From positions 1 through 40,819 of the forward strand of contig CAZTZL010000026.1 in assembly GCA_964617625.1 (NCBI GenBank): a stretch of 40,819 nucleotides of DNA, given 5' to 3'. The notes beneath the pieces are model-generated. The model was given only the letters and a program-made list of their open reading frames with translations. It made no database searches and was not told where the DNA came from. Positions 16,962-24,252 of the stretch are shown piece by piece; within the stretch, counting starts at the first letter, position 1; the number at the start of each line of letters is the position of its first letter. The translations under genes were made by a program, and so were the position numbers. Source of the stretch: CAZTZL01 sp964617625. Lineage in GTDB: Bacteria > Zhuqueibacterota > QNDG01 > DSAB01.

Positions 16962-18327
16962 ATTGAATATTTTAATTGCAGACGATGAAGAGATTGTTCA
17001 CACAACATTGGGCAATTACCTGCAGGACATGGGACATCAGATCGATAACGCTCATGACGGCGTTCATGCATTGGAAATGATCAATCAAAAAGATTACGAT
17101 GTGGCCCTTGTCGATTTTAAAATGCCGGGTATGGACGGACTGCAACTTCTGGAACAGGCCCAAAAGTCAAAACCTGAATTGCCAGTGGTCATGGTTACTG
17201 CTCACGGAAAAATGGACACCGTAATACAGGCATTACGACTGGGTGCAGTCGACTTTCTATCGAAACCGGTTAAACTTCTGGATCTGGAAGCCGTAATTGA
17301 AAAATCCTCCCGGATCCGACTTCTTTTACAAAAAGAGCGTCATCTCAAAGAAACCATTAGAGGCATTCAATCTTCTGAATATTTACTCAACCTGAATAGA
17401 AGATTCATCGGAATGACCAAGGAAGCCAATCTCGTCCGGGAATTGATTCATCAGGCAGTAGAAGCAAAAGTAGAGACCATATTAATTACAGGGGAAACCG
17501 GAACAGGAAAAGAAGTCGTGGCCCGGGAAATCCATTTTCAGTCGCTTTCAGACGAGAATGCATTTATCGCCGTGAATTGTCCGGCACTGCCGGAATCATT
17601 AATGGAAAGCGAGCTATTCGGCCATGTCAAAGGATCGTTTACCGGCGCGACAGCCGAGAAGACCGGATTTTTCGAACTGGCGGATCAGGGGACGCTTTTT
17701 TTGGATGAAATAAGCGACCTCTCGTTATCCGCTCAGGCCAAATTGCTGCGCGTCCTTGAAACACGTGCATTGAGAAAAATCGGCGGAACCAAAGAAATTC
17801 ATGTGGATGTCAGAGTGATCACCGCAACAAATGTCCGTTTGGAACGCCTCGTGGAAAACAAGACTTTTCGTCATGATCTTCTATATCGATTGAATATATT
17901 CCCGATTCATATTGCGCCGTTACGTGAAAGATGCGAAGACATCCCTCTTCTGGCCGAACATTTTTTGAAATTATACGCTTCGCGAACGGGAAGGCATTTT
18001 ACCGGATTTTCCGAAAAAGCCTTGGATTTACTCATCCAGTATCACTATCCGGGAAATGTCCGGGAGCTCCACAATATCGTGGAAAGAGCTGCCATTCTTT
18101 GCGGAGAGAAAACAATTCAGGCCAAGCATTTGATTATTCAACCTTTATCAGATCAAAACAGTTATACGCAGCAGTTTCCGAAAATGGTGACTGAAAAAAA
18201 TACAGAACGGGACACCATCATCCGTGCTCTTGAAGAAGCCAGATGGAATCGACGGAAAGCCGCCCAGCTATTGCATATGCCATATTCCACACTGCGCCAT
18301 AAAATACTGCAGTATGGCATCTCCTGA
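16951..18327 (+). CDS. NtrC-family sigma-54-dependent response regulator
   Basis: 458 residues with three standard parts. The receiver (1-120) has ADDEE and phospho-acceptor D55 in ALVDFKMPGMDG. The AAA+ activator domain (about 150-390) has Walker A GETGTGKE (181-188), the sigma-54 contact loop GSFTGAT (Ser in place of the usual Ala) and LFLDEISDL. The Fis-type helix-turn-helix is at the end (WNRRKAAQLLHMPYSTLRHKI). It receives phosphate from the overlapping CHASE kinase and remodels sigma-54 polymerase at distant enhancers. Two sigma-54-like promoters with matching upstream blocks lie just downstream (18716 and 21227), so it probably controls the following genes. Confidence 0.92.
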   Translation: MRNKLNILIADDEEIVHTTLGNYLQDMGHQIDNAHDGVHALEMINQKDYDVALVDFKMPGMDGLQLLEQAQKSKPELPVVMVTAHGKMDTVIQALRLGAVDFLSKPVKLLDLEAVIEKSSRIRLLLQKERHLKETIRGIQSSEYLLNLNRRFIGMTKEANLVRELIHQAVEAKVETILITGETGTGKEVVAREIHFQSLSDENAFIAVNCPALPESLMESELFGHVKGSFTGATAEKTGFFELADQGTLFLDEISDLSLSAQAKLLRVLETRALRKIGGTKEIHVDVRVITATNVRLERLVENKTFRHDLLYRLNIFPIHIAPLRERCEDIPLLAEHFLKLYASRTGRHFTGFSEKALDLLIQYHYPGNVRELHNIVERAAILCGEKTIQAKHLIIQPLSDQNSYTQQFPKMVTEKNTERDTIIRALEEARWNRRKAAQLLHMPYSTLRHKILQYGIS

Positions 18328-18612
18328 CAGACAATATCTGCCGCTGATTTTTCGTTTCATTATCCCAACTACATTTCCCGTGAAAGTCATAAGTTGAATG
18401 AAGCCGTTTCTCTTATTCCTTCCCCATTTCTTGACCAGATATCGGATTTGCAGACATTGTTCGTGAAATGCTGTCCCCCGGATTTAAAGCCGGGAGTTCT
18501 CCTCTATTAAAGTCAATCATAAAAACATTTTTTACCACTATTCAGGTGAATCGATCAAAAATTTCAGTCAGCCCAATTTAACGGAGCGGAAGATGAATTT
18601 TAGCAACAATTG
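18328..18612. other. Non-coding stretch after the response regulator gene
   Basis: About 285 bp without a credible ORF. A weak 5-bp hairpin CCCGG/CCGGG at 18477-18494 is the only structure I see; it lacks a T tail. Confidence 0.4.
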
Positions 18613-18636
18613 TTAACAACAGTTAATAAAACCGTT
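18613..18636 (+). promoter_or_regulatory. Candidate enhancer (activator binding) block upstream of sigma-54 promoter 1
   Basis: A 24-bp block, starting TTAACAACAGTT and ending AACCGTT, that matches 21122-21146 at about 20 of 24 positions. Both blocks end 81-82 bp before the GG of the promoter's -24 element. That matched spacing in otherwise unrelated sequence suggests a binding site for the neighbouring sigma-54 activator. Confidence 0.5.
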
Positions 18637-18715
18637 GATCATTGATAATTAAACAATGGAAAACATGTATATCTATCTATATGTTTATTATTGGTTAATA
18701 AGACCTTGTAATACG

Positions 18716-18731
18716 TGGCATGAACATTGTT
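18716..18731 (+). promoter_or_regulatory. Sigma-54-like promoter 1 (YbaK-like / glgA unit)
   Basis: TGGCATGAACATTGTT has the -24 TGGCA and -12 TTG elements at canonical spacing, with T instead of C in the GC pair. The sequence GGCAYGAACATTGTTTAAT is shared with 21228-21246. The leader to ATG 18889 would be about 150 nt. Confidence 0.6.
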
Positions 18732-18888
18732 TAATCAAAAAACGGATGAAAACGGTTCACAAAATCAAAAAACCGAATTTGTGAATTTTCATCAAGAGAC
18801 CGCATACAAAGACAATAACCATCGAAGGTTTTTAAAATGAAAATAAATATTCTTTGAGAGTCCACAGAATTAAAATGAGGTGATTGTC

Positions 18889-19350
18889 ATGTTACAGACT
18901 TACAAACACAATACAAATCATTCTCATCATCCTGACGAATATTTCTCTACTCAAAACCTTGTCAGATCAAGAAAGCCGGGACAATTATTGGATTCATATG
19001 ATGAAGATATTTCTGATATAAAATTAATGAATATGGACGGCCACTGTGCAATTGTCATTCTGCCGGTTACTCAAAAATTCACTGGCAAAAAAATCAAATC
19101 CCTTTTTTCGGTCCAAAGCGTCCATTACTTATCAAGAACCGAAATTAAAAAATTATATCCTCTATACGAGAATGGCATTGACATTACCAAGGGAAACGTT
19201 TATTCCATGCCGATCTTTTGTGAGAAATCGATTCTGAAACAGAAGTCATTTTGTTTTAAAACATGCAAATTCCACAAAGTAATCCGTATGTGTATTCTTG
19301 ATTTTATTATTTTGCTGGCACAGGCAAATGCAAAAATCATTTTATATTAA
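18889..19350 (+). CDS. YbaK/EbsC-like (aminoacyl-tRNA deacylase fold) protein
   Basis: 153 residues from ATG 18889, placed by GAGG 8 bases upstream. The central part follows the YbaK pattern: MNMDGHCAIVILPVTQKF, IKSLFSVQSVHYLSRTEIKKLYPLYENG and then GNVYSMPIFCEKS, which match the 'GH-x-VVLLP', 'A-x-EEEL-x-x-LFP' and 'G-x-LYGLPV' blocks. The end (FHKVIRMCILDFIILL) fits the 'H-x-x-x-IRM-x-x-x-DF' block. Members of this fold hydrolyse mischarged tRNAs, usually Cys-tRNA-Pro or Ala-tRNA. The His-rich N-terminus and Cys-rich C-terminus are unusual. It is first gene downstream of sigma-54-like promoter 1 and 37 bp before glgA. Confidence 0.6.
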   Translation: MLQTYKHNTNHSHHPDEYFSTQNLVRSRKPGQLLDSYDEDISDIKLMNMDGHCAIVILPVTQKFTGKKIKSLFSVQSVHYLSRTEIKKLYPLYENGIDITKGNVYSMPIFCEKSILKQKSFCFKTCKFHKVIRMCILDFIILLAQANAKIILY

Positions 19351-19387
19351 ACCGAATCCCGACAAATGTTAAAAGGCTATTAAAAAA

Positions 19388-20911
19388 TTGAACATTTTAT
19401 TTGTATCGACTGAGTTGGCCGGTCTGGTATCCACCGGCGGATTGGGAGAAGTCGTGGCCGGTCTCACAAAAGCCCTGTCAGAGGCAGGTCATAAAGCAAG
19501 AATCATCATGCCCTATTATTCATTATTGAATCAGCAAACCGAATCCATGGGACGGCCCATTAAAGTTTGGGAACAAAATGATCGGTCTGGCCAGTTTCCG
19601 GATGCTTCTGTTTTCCAAACCAAAATAAAGATGATGAACAAAAAAATCATCGTTTATCTTGTCAAAGGACATATCTGGTTTGATCAGGTTGTTTCGGCAA
19701 AACGGATATACAGTCCCGATGATCAACCTGAACCGTACTTTTTCTTATCGGCCACAATCCTGGACTTTCTGTCCAGAGAAAATGCCGACTGGCTCCCCGA
19801 TGTCATCCATTGCCACGAATATCATACAGGACTGCTTCCTGTTTACCTGAAAACCGTATACGGAGGAAAACTGGCTCATAAAAAAATCGGAACGGTCTTT
19901 ACGATACATAATCTCGCATTTCAGGGAAGAGCCTCAAAAAAATTGCTGCATTATGGAGGCCTCCCTTCGTTTCTGGGAGAATACTCGGGAAATGGATCGA
20001 GCATGGAATTCCACGGAAAAATCAATTGTATGAAGGGAGGACTCAATTACGCAGATATTTCCTCCACGGTCAGCAAAACATACGCCGCCGAGATTCTGAC
20101 CCCGTATTTTGGAAACGGTCTTGAAGGTGTTTTGACCGCCCTTCATGCAAAGGGCCGGTTGAAAGGGATCACTAACGGAATAGACGGGCATAAATGGAAT
20201 CCGGTGAACCTTCAAAATGCTCTGTCATTTTCTTCTTATCATCCGGAAGGAAAAGACAAAGCAAAAAAGATACTGCTGGATATGTGCGGAATGAAAAAAA
20301 ATGGCAAACCTGTTATTCTCATAAAATCCCGGTGGGCTTACCAGAAAGGAATTGAACTCCTTTTGTATGCACTGGAAAATGACCACATCCTTGAAAATGC
20401 CCTCATGATAGTGTTAACGCCAAACATTCAGGAAGATCCCTCTTATGAGTCCCTGTGGTATGTTTTCAAAGAATGGGAATCGATGTATCCTGATAGAATA
20501 GCGCTGAGATTGGATGATCACAGCAATGCAGAACTTTATTATGCAGGCAGCGATATGTGTTTAATTCCTTCATTATACGAACCCTGCGGATTGGTACAAT
20601 TGGAGGCAATGCGGTATGGAACCATCCCTATTGTTCACAGTACAGGCGGATTGACAGATACCGTTTCCGAGCGCTTTGGATTTAAATTTGAATGGTCCTA
20701 CAAGGAACCGCTTGATTCGGTTCAAAAAAAAGATGGCTCAGCCCGAATGATGGAAGCCGTCAATCAGGCATTGAATGATTACCATGATTCGATGAAATGG
20801 AGCGACTTTGTTTATCAAGCCATGATACAACAAAATGACTGGATCGATCATGTGCCCGAATACATGGAAGTGTATCAGGCAGCCCTGAAAAGAGCTGAAG
20901 AGGAAAAATAA
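19388..20911 (+). CDS. glgA: Glycogen (starch) synthase, GT5
   Basis: 507 residues, the usual length for bacterial GlgA, a cytoplasmic GT-B enzyme that adds glucose from ADP- or UDP-glucose to glycogen. Visible are the N-terminal STELAGLVSTGGLGEVV, the central WLPDVIHCHEYHTGLLP, NGIDGHKWNP and the C-terminal LIPSLYEPCGLVQLEAMRYGTIPIVHSTGGLTDTV. The sugar-nucleotide lysine of the usual KTGGL or KVGGL block (K15 in E. coli GlgA) is Ser15 here. The start is TTG 19388; it gives the family's normal N-terminus (NILFVSTE) and no ATG is available upstream. It lies 37 bp after the YbaK-like gene, apparently co-transcribed from sigma-54-like promoter 1. Confidence 0.88.
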   Translation: MNILFVSTELAGLVSTGGLGEVVAGLTKALSEAGHKARIIMPYYSLLNQQTESMGRPIKVWEQNDRSGQFPDASVFQTKIKMMNKKIIVYLVKGHIWFDQVVSAKRIYSPDDQPEPYFFLSATILDFLSRENADWLPDVIHCHEYHTGLLPVYLKTVYGGKLAHKKIGTVFTIHNLAFQGRASKKLLHYGGLPSFLGEYSGNGSSMEFHGKINCMKGGLNYADISSTVSKTYAAEILTPYFGNGLEGVLTALHAKGRLKGITNGIDGHKWNPVNLQNALSFSSYHPEGKDKAKKILLDMCGMKKNGKPVILIKSRWAYQKGIELLLYALENDHILENALMIVLTPNIQEDPSYESLWYVFKEWESMYPDRIALRLDDHSNAELYYAGSDMCLIPSLYEPCGLVQLEAMRYGTIPIVHSTGGLTDTVSERFGFKFEWSYKEPLDSVQKKDGSARMMEAVNQALNDYHDSMKWSDFVYQAMIQQNDWIDHVPEYMEVYQAALKRAEEEK

Positions 20912-21121
20912 TATTCAATCATTTATTATCAAGGGTCAGAGAAAATAGGAACATTGGCACAAACGATATGCAACCATACTGAACCTGCCGCTGACAGACT
21001 GCAATTCCTTCATAATTCATATCTCTCAATCCTTTTGGTATAATTCAAACAGGTTCTTTCCACTATTCCTTTGCAGATGCCACTCCGATTAAAAAAGCTT
21101 CGCAGATCTTAGTAACATTTA
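20912..21121. other. Non-coding stretch between glgA and the receiver-like gene
   Basis: About 210 bp without a credible ORF, up to the conserved regulatory block. I see no strong terminator in it. Confidence 0.4.
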
Positions 21122-21146
21122 TTAATAACAATTGATAAAAAACGTT
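21122..21146 (+). promoter_or_regulatory. Candidate enhancer block upstream of sigma-54 promoter 2
   Basis: A 25-bp block matching 18613-18636 (TTAAYAACARTTRATAAAA then CGTT), placed the same 81-82 bp upstream of the promoter GG. It is predicted to bind the sigma-54 activator encoded at 16951-18327. Confidence 0.5.
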
Positions 21147-21226
21147 ATAAACTTTAAGACTCACCCCAATTTTGAAACAATCTAATATCTTATATAATAA
21201 TATGTTATAATATCCCATTAGGTTTC

Positions 21227-21242
21227 CGGCACGAACATTGTT
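21227..21242 (+). promoter_or_regulatory. Sigma-54-like promoter 2 (receiver-like / htrA / BON unit)
   Basis: CGGCACGAACATTGTT shares GGCAYGAACATTGTTTAAT with promoter 1. The -24 GGCAC is closer to consensus than in promoter 1; the -12 is again TTGT instead of TTGC. The leader to ATG 21276 is only about 25 nt. Confidence 0.6.
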
Positions 21243-21275
21243 TAATAAAAATGATATTAAGATAAGGAAGCGCTG

Positions 21276-21665
21276 ATGTCCCAGGTTGCCATTATAAAAT
21301 CAAGTCAGATTATTTCAGAAATGCTTGATAACTTTCTCAAAGACGTTGGTTTTCATTCTGTTCTTTTGGATACATCAGATATGAAAACGTTTTTAACTGA
21401 GAAAGTGCAAACAGTAAAGTTTATGATCGTACCCCAGAATTCAATCAATCTTTATTTAGAGTTAATTCATGAAGCAAATCCAAAAATGATGTTTCTGATC
21501 TTGAAAGAAAATGGTTTAAAATTGAAAGCAAAAGATGCGCTGAGATACAGGATTTTTGGCTATATTCAAAATCCCATTCATCTTGGAGAACTGGAACTGA
21601 TGCTTCAGCGTCTGAAAGAATATTTAAACTTGGAAAGCTTGAAAAGTAATACTTTAAAACAATGA
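21276..21665 (+). CDS. Pseudo-receiver (degenerate response-regulator receiver) protein
   Basis: 129 residues, the size of a lone receiver domain, and the predicted alternating beta/alpha pattern fits (QVAIIKSSQIISEMLDNFLKDVGF, then VKFMIVP, MMFLILKE, IFGYIQNPIHLGELELMLQRL). The acidic pair after strand 1 is replaced by KSS, no Asp ends strand 3 (MIVPQNS), and the usual K-P after strand 5 is QNP. It therefore cannot be phosphorylated in the normal way. AAGGAAG precedes ATG 21276. It is first in the unit behind sigma-54-like promoter 2, immediately before htrA. A role as an anti-adaptor or partner-binding regulator is inference only. Confidence 0.65.
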   Translation: MSQVAIIKSSQIISEMLDNFLKDVGFHSVLLDTSDMKTFLTEKVQTVKFMIVPQNSINLYLELIHEANPKMMFLILKENGLKLKAKDALRYRIFGYIQNPIHLGELELMLQRLKEYLNLESLKSNTLKQ

Positions 21666-21693
21666 GAAAAAATTGTATAATAAGGAGGTGGTT

Positions 21694-23211
21694 ATGATGA
21701 ATAAGAGGAAAAAATGGATCTTCGGCAGTGTGGTACTCACATTACTTATTCTTGGTAGCAGTGTGGTGTATACCATGGTTCAAAAAGTTCAGCAAACAGT
21801 GACGACCAAGCCATCACCGATAACGGATGATCAAAAATCAAATGTATCGATGAATGGTATGAATATCGCACTTGCACTGAGCGAGGCTTTCGAATCCGCT
21901 TCTAAAAAAGTGAGTTCTTCAGTAGTTCCCATTTTTGCCGAGCAACAGGTCGATGTCCAGAATCCCTTCAACGTACCCGGCAATCCCTTTCATGATTTTT
22001 TTGGTGATAATTTTTTCAAACGGTTTTTCGAATCGCCTGATTCGGAGAGCAAAGAAACCATTCGAAGCCTGGGTTCCGGTGTTATTGTTTCGGAAGATGG
22101 TTATATTCTGACAAATAATCATGTGATTGACGGAGCCAACAAATTAACGGTGGTCCTGGATAATAAACAAAAATATCCTGCCAAGGTGATCGGAACAGAT
22201 CCCCAGAGCGACGTAGGAGTTATCAAAATCAAAGCCAAAAACTTGCCAGTTGTTCATCTGGGAAATTCTGACAGTATTAAAGTGGGACAATGGGTTATCG
22301 CTATTGGGAATCCGTTCCAATTAATGCATACGGTCACAGCCGGTATTATCAGTGCAAAAGGCCGGTCTGAGGTAGGTTTGGCCGATTATGAAGATTTTTT
22401 CCAAACGGATGCTTCCATCAATCCGGGGAACAGCGGAGGCGCGCTTGCCGATCTGAATGGTAATGTCATCGCTATCAATACGGCGATCACCAGCCCTTCC
22501 GGAGGGAATGTGGGAATTGGTTTTGCAATTCCAATCAACATGGCGAAGAACGTCATGGAATCGCTGATTGCCCATGGGAAAGTAACAAGAGGATATCTGG
22601 GTCTTCTCCCCCAGGACATTGACGAAAATCTCGCAAAAGCACTTAAAATTAAAACAACGGAAGGAGCATTGGTCGGTGACGTCACAAAAGGCAAGCCCGC
22701 TGACAAAGCAGGTATCAAACAAGGTGATGTAATCGTTAAATTCAACGGGCAAAAAGTTAAGAACAGTACAGATCTGAGAAATATGGTGGCAGCCGCAAAA
22801 CCCAATTCAAAAACAAAAATTGAACTGATTCGTGATGGACACGAGAAAACAGTCACTGTGATACTAGACGAAAGACCGCCTCAGATGAAATCCCGGTCAG
22901 GGGAATCACAAAAGGAGGAAATGAACACCAAACTCGGTTTAGATATTCAAAATTTGACACCCGAAATTGCAAAACAGCTAGGTTATGAAGATGAGTCGTA
23001 TGGAGTAGTCATTACCGGAGTCAATTCAGAAAGTGCTGCAGACGACGCCGGGCTGAAACAGGGCGATCTCATCAAAGCGGTAAATCGAGTACCGGTAAAA
23101 TCAGTCGATGAGTTCAACAAAATTGTCGCAAAATTTAAAAGCGGAGAATCGCTTGCACTGCTTATTAGAAGAAGAAATAACAGCTTTTTTATGGCAATTC
23201 AGATTCCGTAA
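21694..23211 (+). CDS. htrA: HtrA/Do-family periplasmic serine protease with two PDZ domains
   Basis: 505 residues from ATG 21694 (ATG 21697 is equally possible); AGGAGG at 21683-21688 excludes the longer TTG reading. An N-terminal membrane anchor or signal (KKWIFGSVVLTLLILGSSVVY) precedes the trypsin-like domain, with catalytic H143 (LTNNHVIDGA), D173 (SDVGVIKI) and S247 (NPGNSGGAL). PDZ1 follows at about 300-385 and PDZ2 at about 410-500. These proteases degrade or refold damaged envelope proteins. It sits 28 bp after the pseudo-receiver gene and 94 bp before a BON-domain gene, in a unit that looks like an envelope stress response. Confidence 0.93.
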   Translation: MMNKRKKWIFGSVVLTLLILGSSVVYTMVQKVQQTVTTKPSPITDDQKSNVSMNGMNIALALSEAFESASKKVSSSVVPIFAEQQVDVQNPFNVPGNPFHDFFGDNFFKRFFESPDSESKETIRSLGSGVIVSEDGYILTNNHVIDGANKLTVVLDNKQKYPAKVIGTDPQSDVGVIKIKAKNLPVVHLGNSDSIKVGQWVIAIGNPFQLMHTVTAGIISAKGRSEVGLADYEDFFQTDASINPGNSGGALADLNGNVIAINTAITSPSGGNVGIGFAIPINMAKNVMESLIAHGKVTRGYLGLLPQDIDENLAKALKIKTTEGALVGDVTKGKPADKAGIKQGDVIVKFNGQKVKNSTDLRNMVAAAKPNSKTKIELIRDGHEKTVTVILDERPPQMKSRSGESQKEEMNTKLGLDIQNLTPEIAKQLGYEDESYGVVITGVNSESAADDAGLKQGDLIKAVNRVPVKSVDEFNKIVAKFKSGESLALLIRRRNNSFFMAIQIP

Positions 23212-23305
23212 AATTAAGTTGAATGTCAGAATTCAAGGAAAATAAAGGAACCAATTAAAAAGTGATATTAACTTATTTACCCATAAAAATTAGAAGGAGG
23301 ATGTC

Positions 23306-24043
23306 ATGTCTCGTTTAATTCGTTTTTTCTTCGCGTTCATGATCGTTAATTTTCTGATCATGCAATCGGTTTCAGGAAGTGAAGCTTCATCAAAGTTGTA
23401 TACCCGTATCCAGAATGAATTAAGCAACTACTACGACCAACTTTTCGATGTTTCAGTCAAGGATACAGGAGTCGTTACCATCAAGGGAACTGTGCCCAGT
23501 TATTGGGACAAACTGAATATCTTTTCCATTATTTCAAAGGTCCGCGGGGTTCATGAAATAAGCAACCAGCTCGATGTGAATACCGGAATGACTGCGGACA
23601 ATACAATCAAAGATAACATAGAGCGTGAATTCCTGGAGAATAAGGCTATTCTTGAACCGGAAAAAATAACTGTAATAGTAAATAAAGGAGAAGTCATTCT
23701 ACAGGGCAATGTAAATTATTACAGAGAAGCCTTGATTGCTCTGGATATCGCCAGTTGGCAGAATGGCGTAATCAGTGTCGCTAACCTCCTCACAGTTCTT
23801 CCGGCAGCAAAGGAATTATCGGATAAAAATCTCAAAGAAATTGTTCAGGATATTCTTCACAGGTTCCATCCCCTGGAAGAGAAAGATATCAGCATTAAAG
23901 TCAGCAATGGAAACGTATCTTTAAACGGAAAAGTAAAAAGCCTCTGGGTTTATAACGCAATTGAAAATGATATCAAACATATACACGGTATCAAATCCGT
24001 TCACAATGCGATTGTGTTAAATACCGATTTAGAGACTTTATAA
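23306..24043 (+). CDS. Periplasmic protein with three BON domains (OsmY-like)
   Basis: 245 residues. A signal peptide (FFFAFMIVNFLIMQSVSGSEA) is followed by three repeats with the BON pattern beta-x-GxV-x-L-x-G-x-V. These lie at about 27-90 (VKDTGVVTIKGTV), 95-165 (VNKGEVILQGNV) and 172-240 (VSNGNVSLNGKV). BON domains bind membranes or phospholipid and occur in osmotic-stress proteins such as OsmY. AGGAGG at 23295-23300 fixes ATG 23306. It is probably co-transcribed with htrA. The predicted location is the periplasm. Confidence 0.85.
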   Translation: MSRLIRFFFAFMIVNFLIMQSVSGSEASSKLYTRIQNELSNYYDQLFDVSVKDTGVVTIKGTVPSYWDKLNIFSIISKVRGVHEISNQLDVNTGMTADNTIKDNIEREFLENKAILEPEKITVIVNKGEVILQGNVNYYREALIALDIASWQNGVISVANLLTVLPAAKELSDKNLKEIVQDILHRFHPLEEKDISIKVSNGNVSLNGKVKSLWVYNAIENDIKHIHGIKSVHNAIVLNTDLETL

Positions 24044-24128
24044 AAGGATACGAAATCTCAATGATGTGTCTGATTCACAATGAGCATTAATTTACCAAAA
24101 GTTAACACCCCCATACAACCGCATTCGA

Positions 24129-24160
24129 CAGGGGCGTCAGAAAAATCCCTGATGCTCCTG
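24129..24160 (+). terminator. Stem-loop between the BON gene and the P-type ATPase gene
   Basis: A 12-bp stem, CAGGGGCGTCAG (24129-24140) with CTGATGCTCCTG (24149-24160), two wobbles and an 8-nt A-rich loop. Only a weak T tail (TCTCCTCATT) follows, so it may be a terminator, an attenuator or an mRNA-end stabiliser. Confidence 0.5.
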
Positions 24161-24252
24161 TCTCCTCATTAAACAAGGAATATGCGGTGAGTTAAATCAA
24201 GGTCATTCGATAATACTGCGGGCTCAGCAGAATTGAACAGACAGGGAAAAAA

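Noticed and set aside
20954..20972. TGGCAC followed by TATGCA after glgA, as a third sigma-54 promoter
   Set aside because: The spacing between the GG and GC elements is two bases too long, and the shared GAACATTG core and upstream block are missing.
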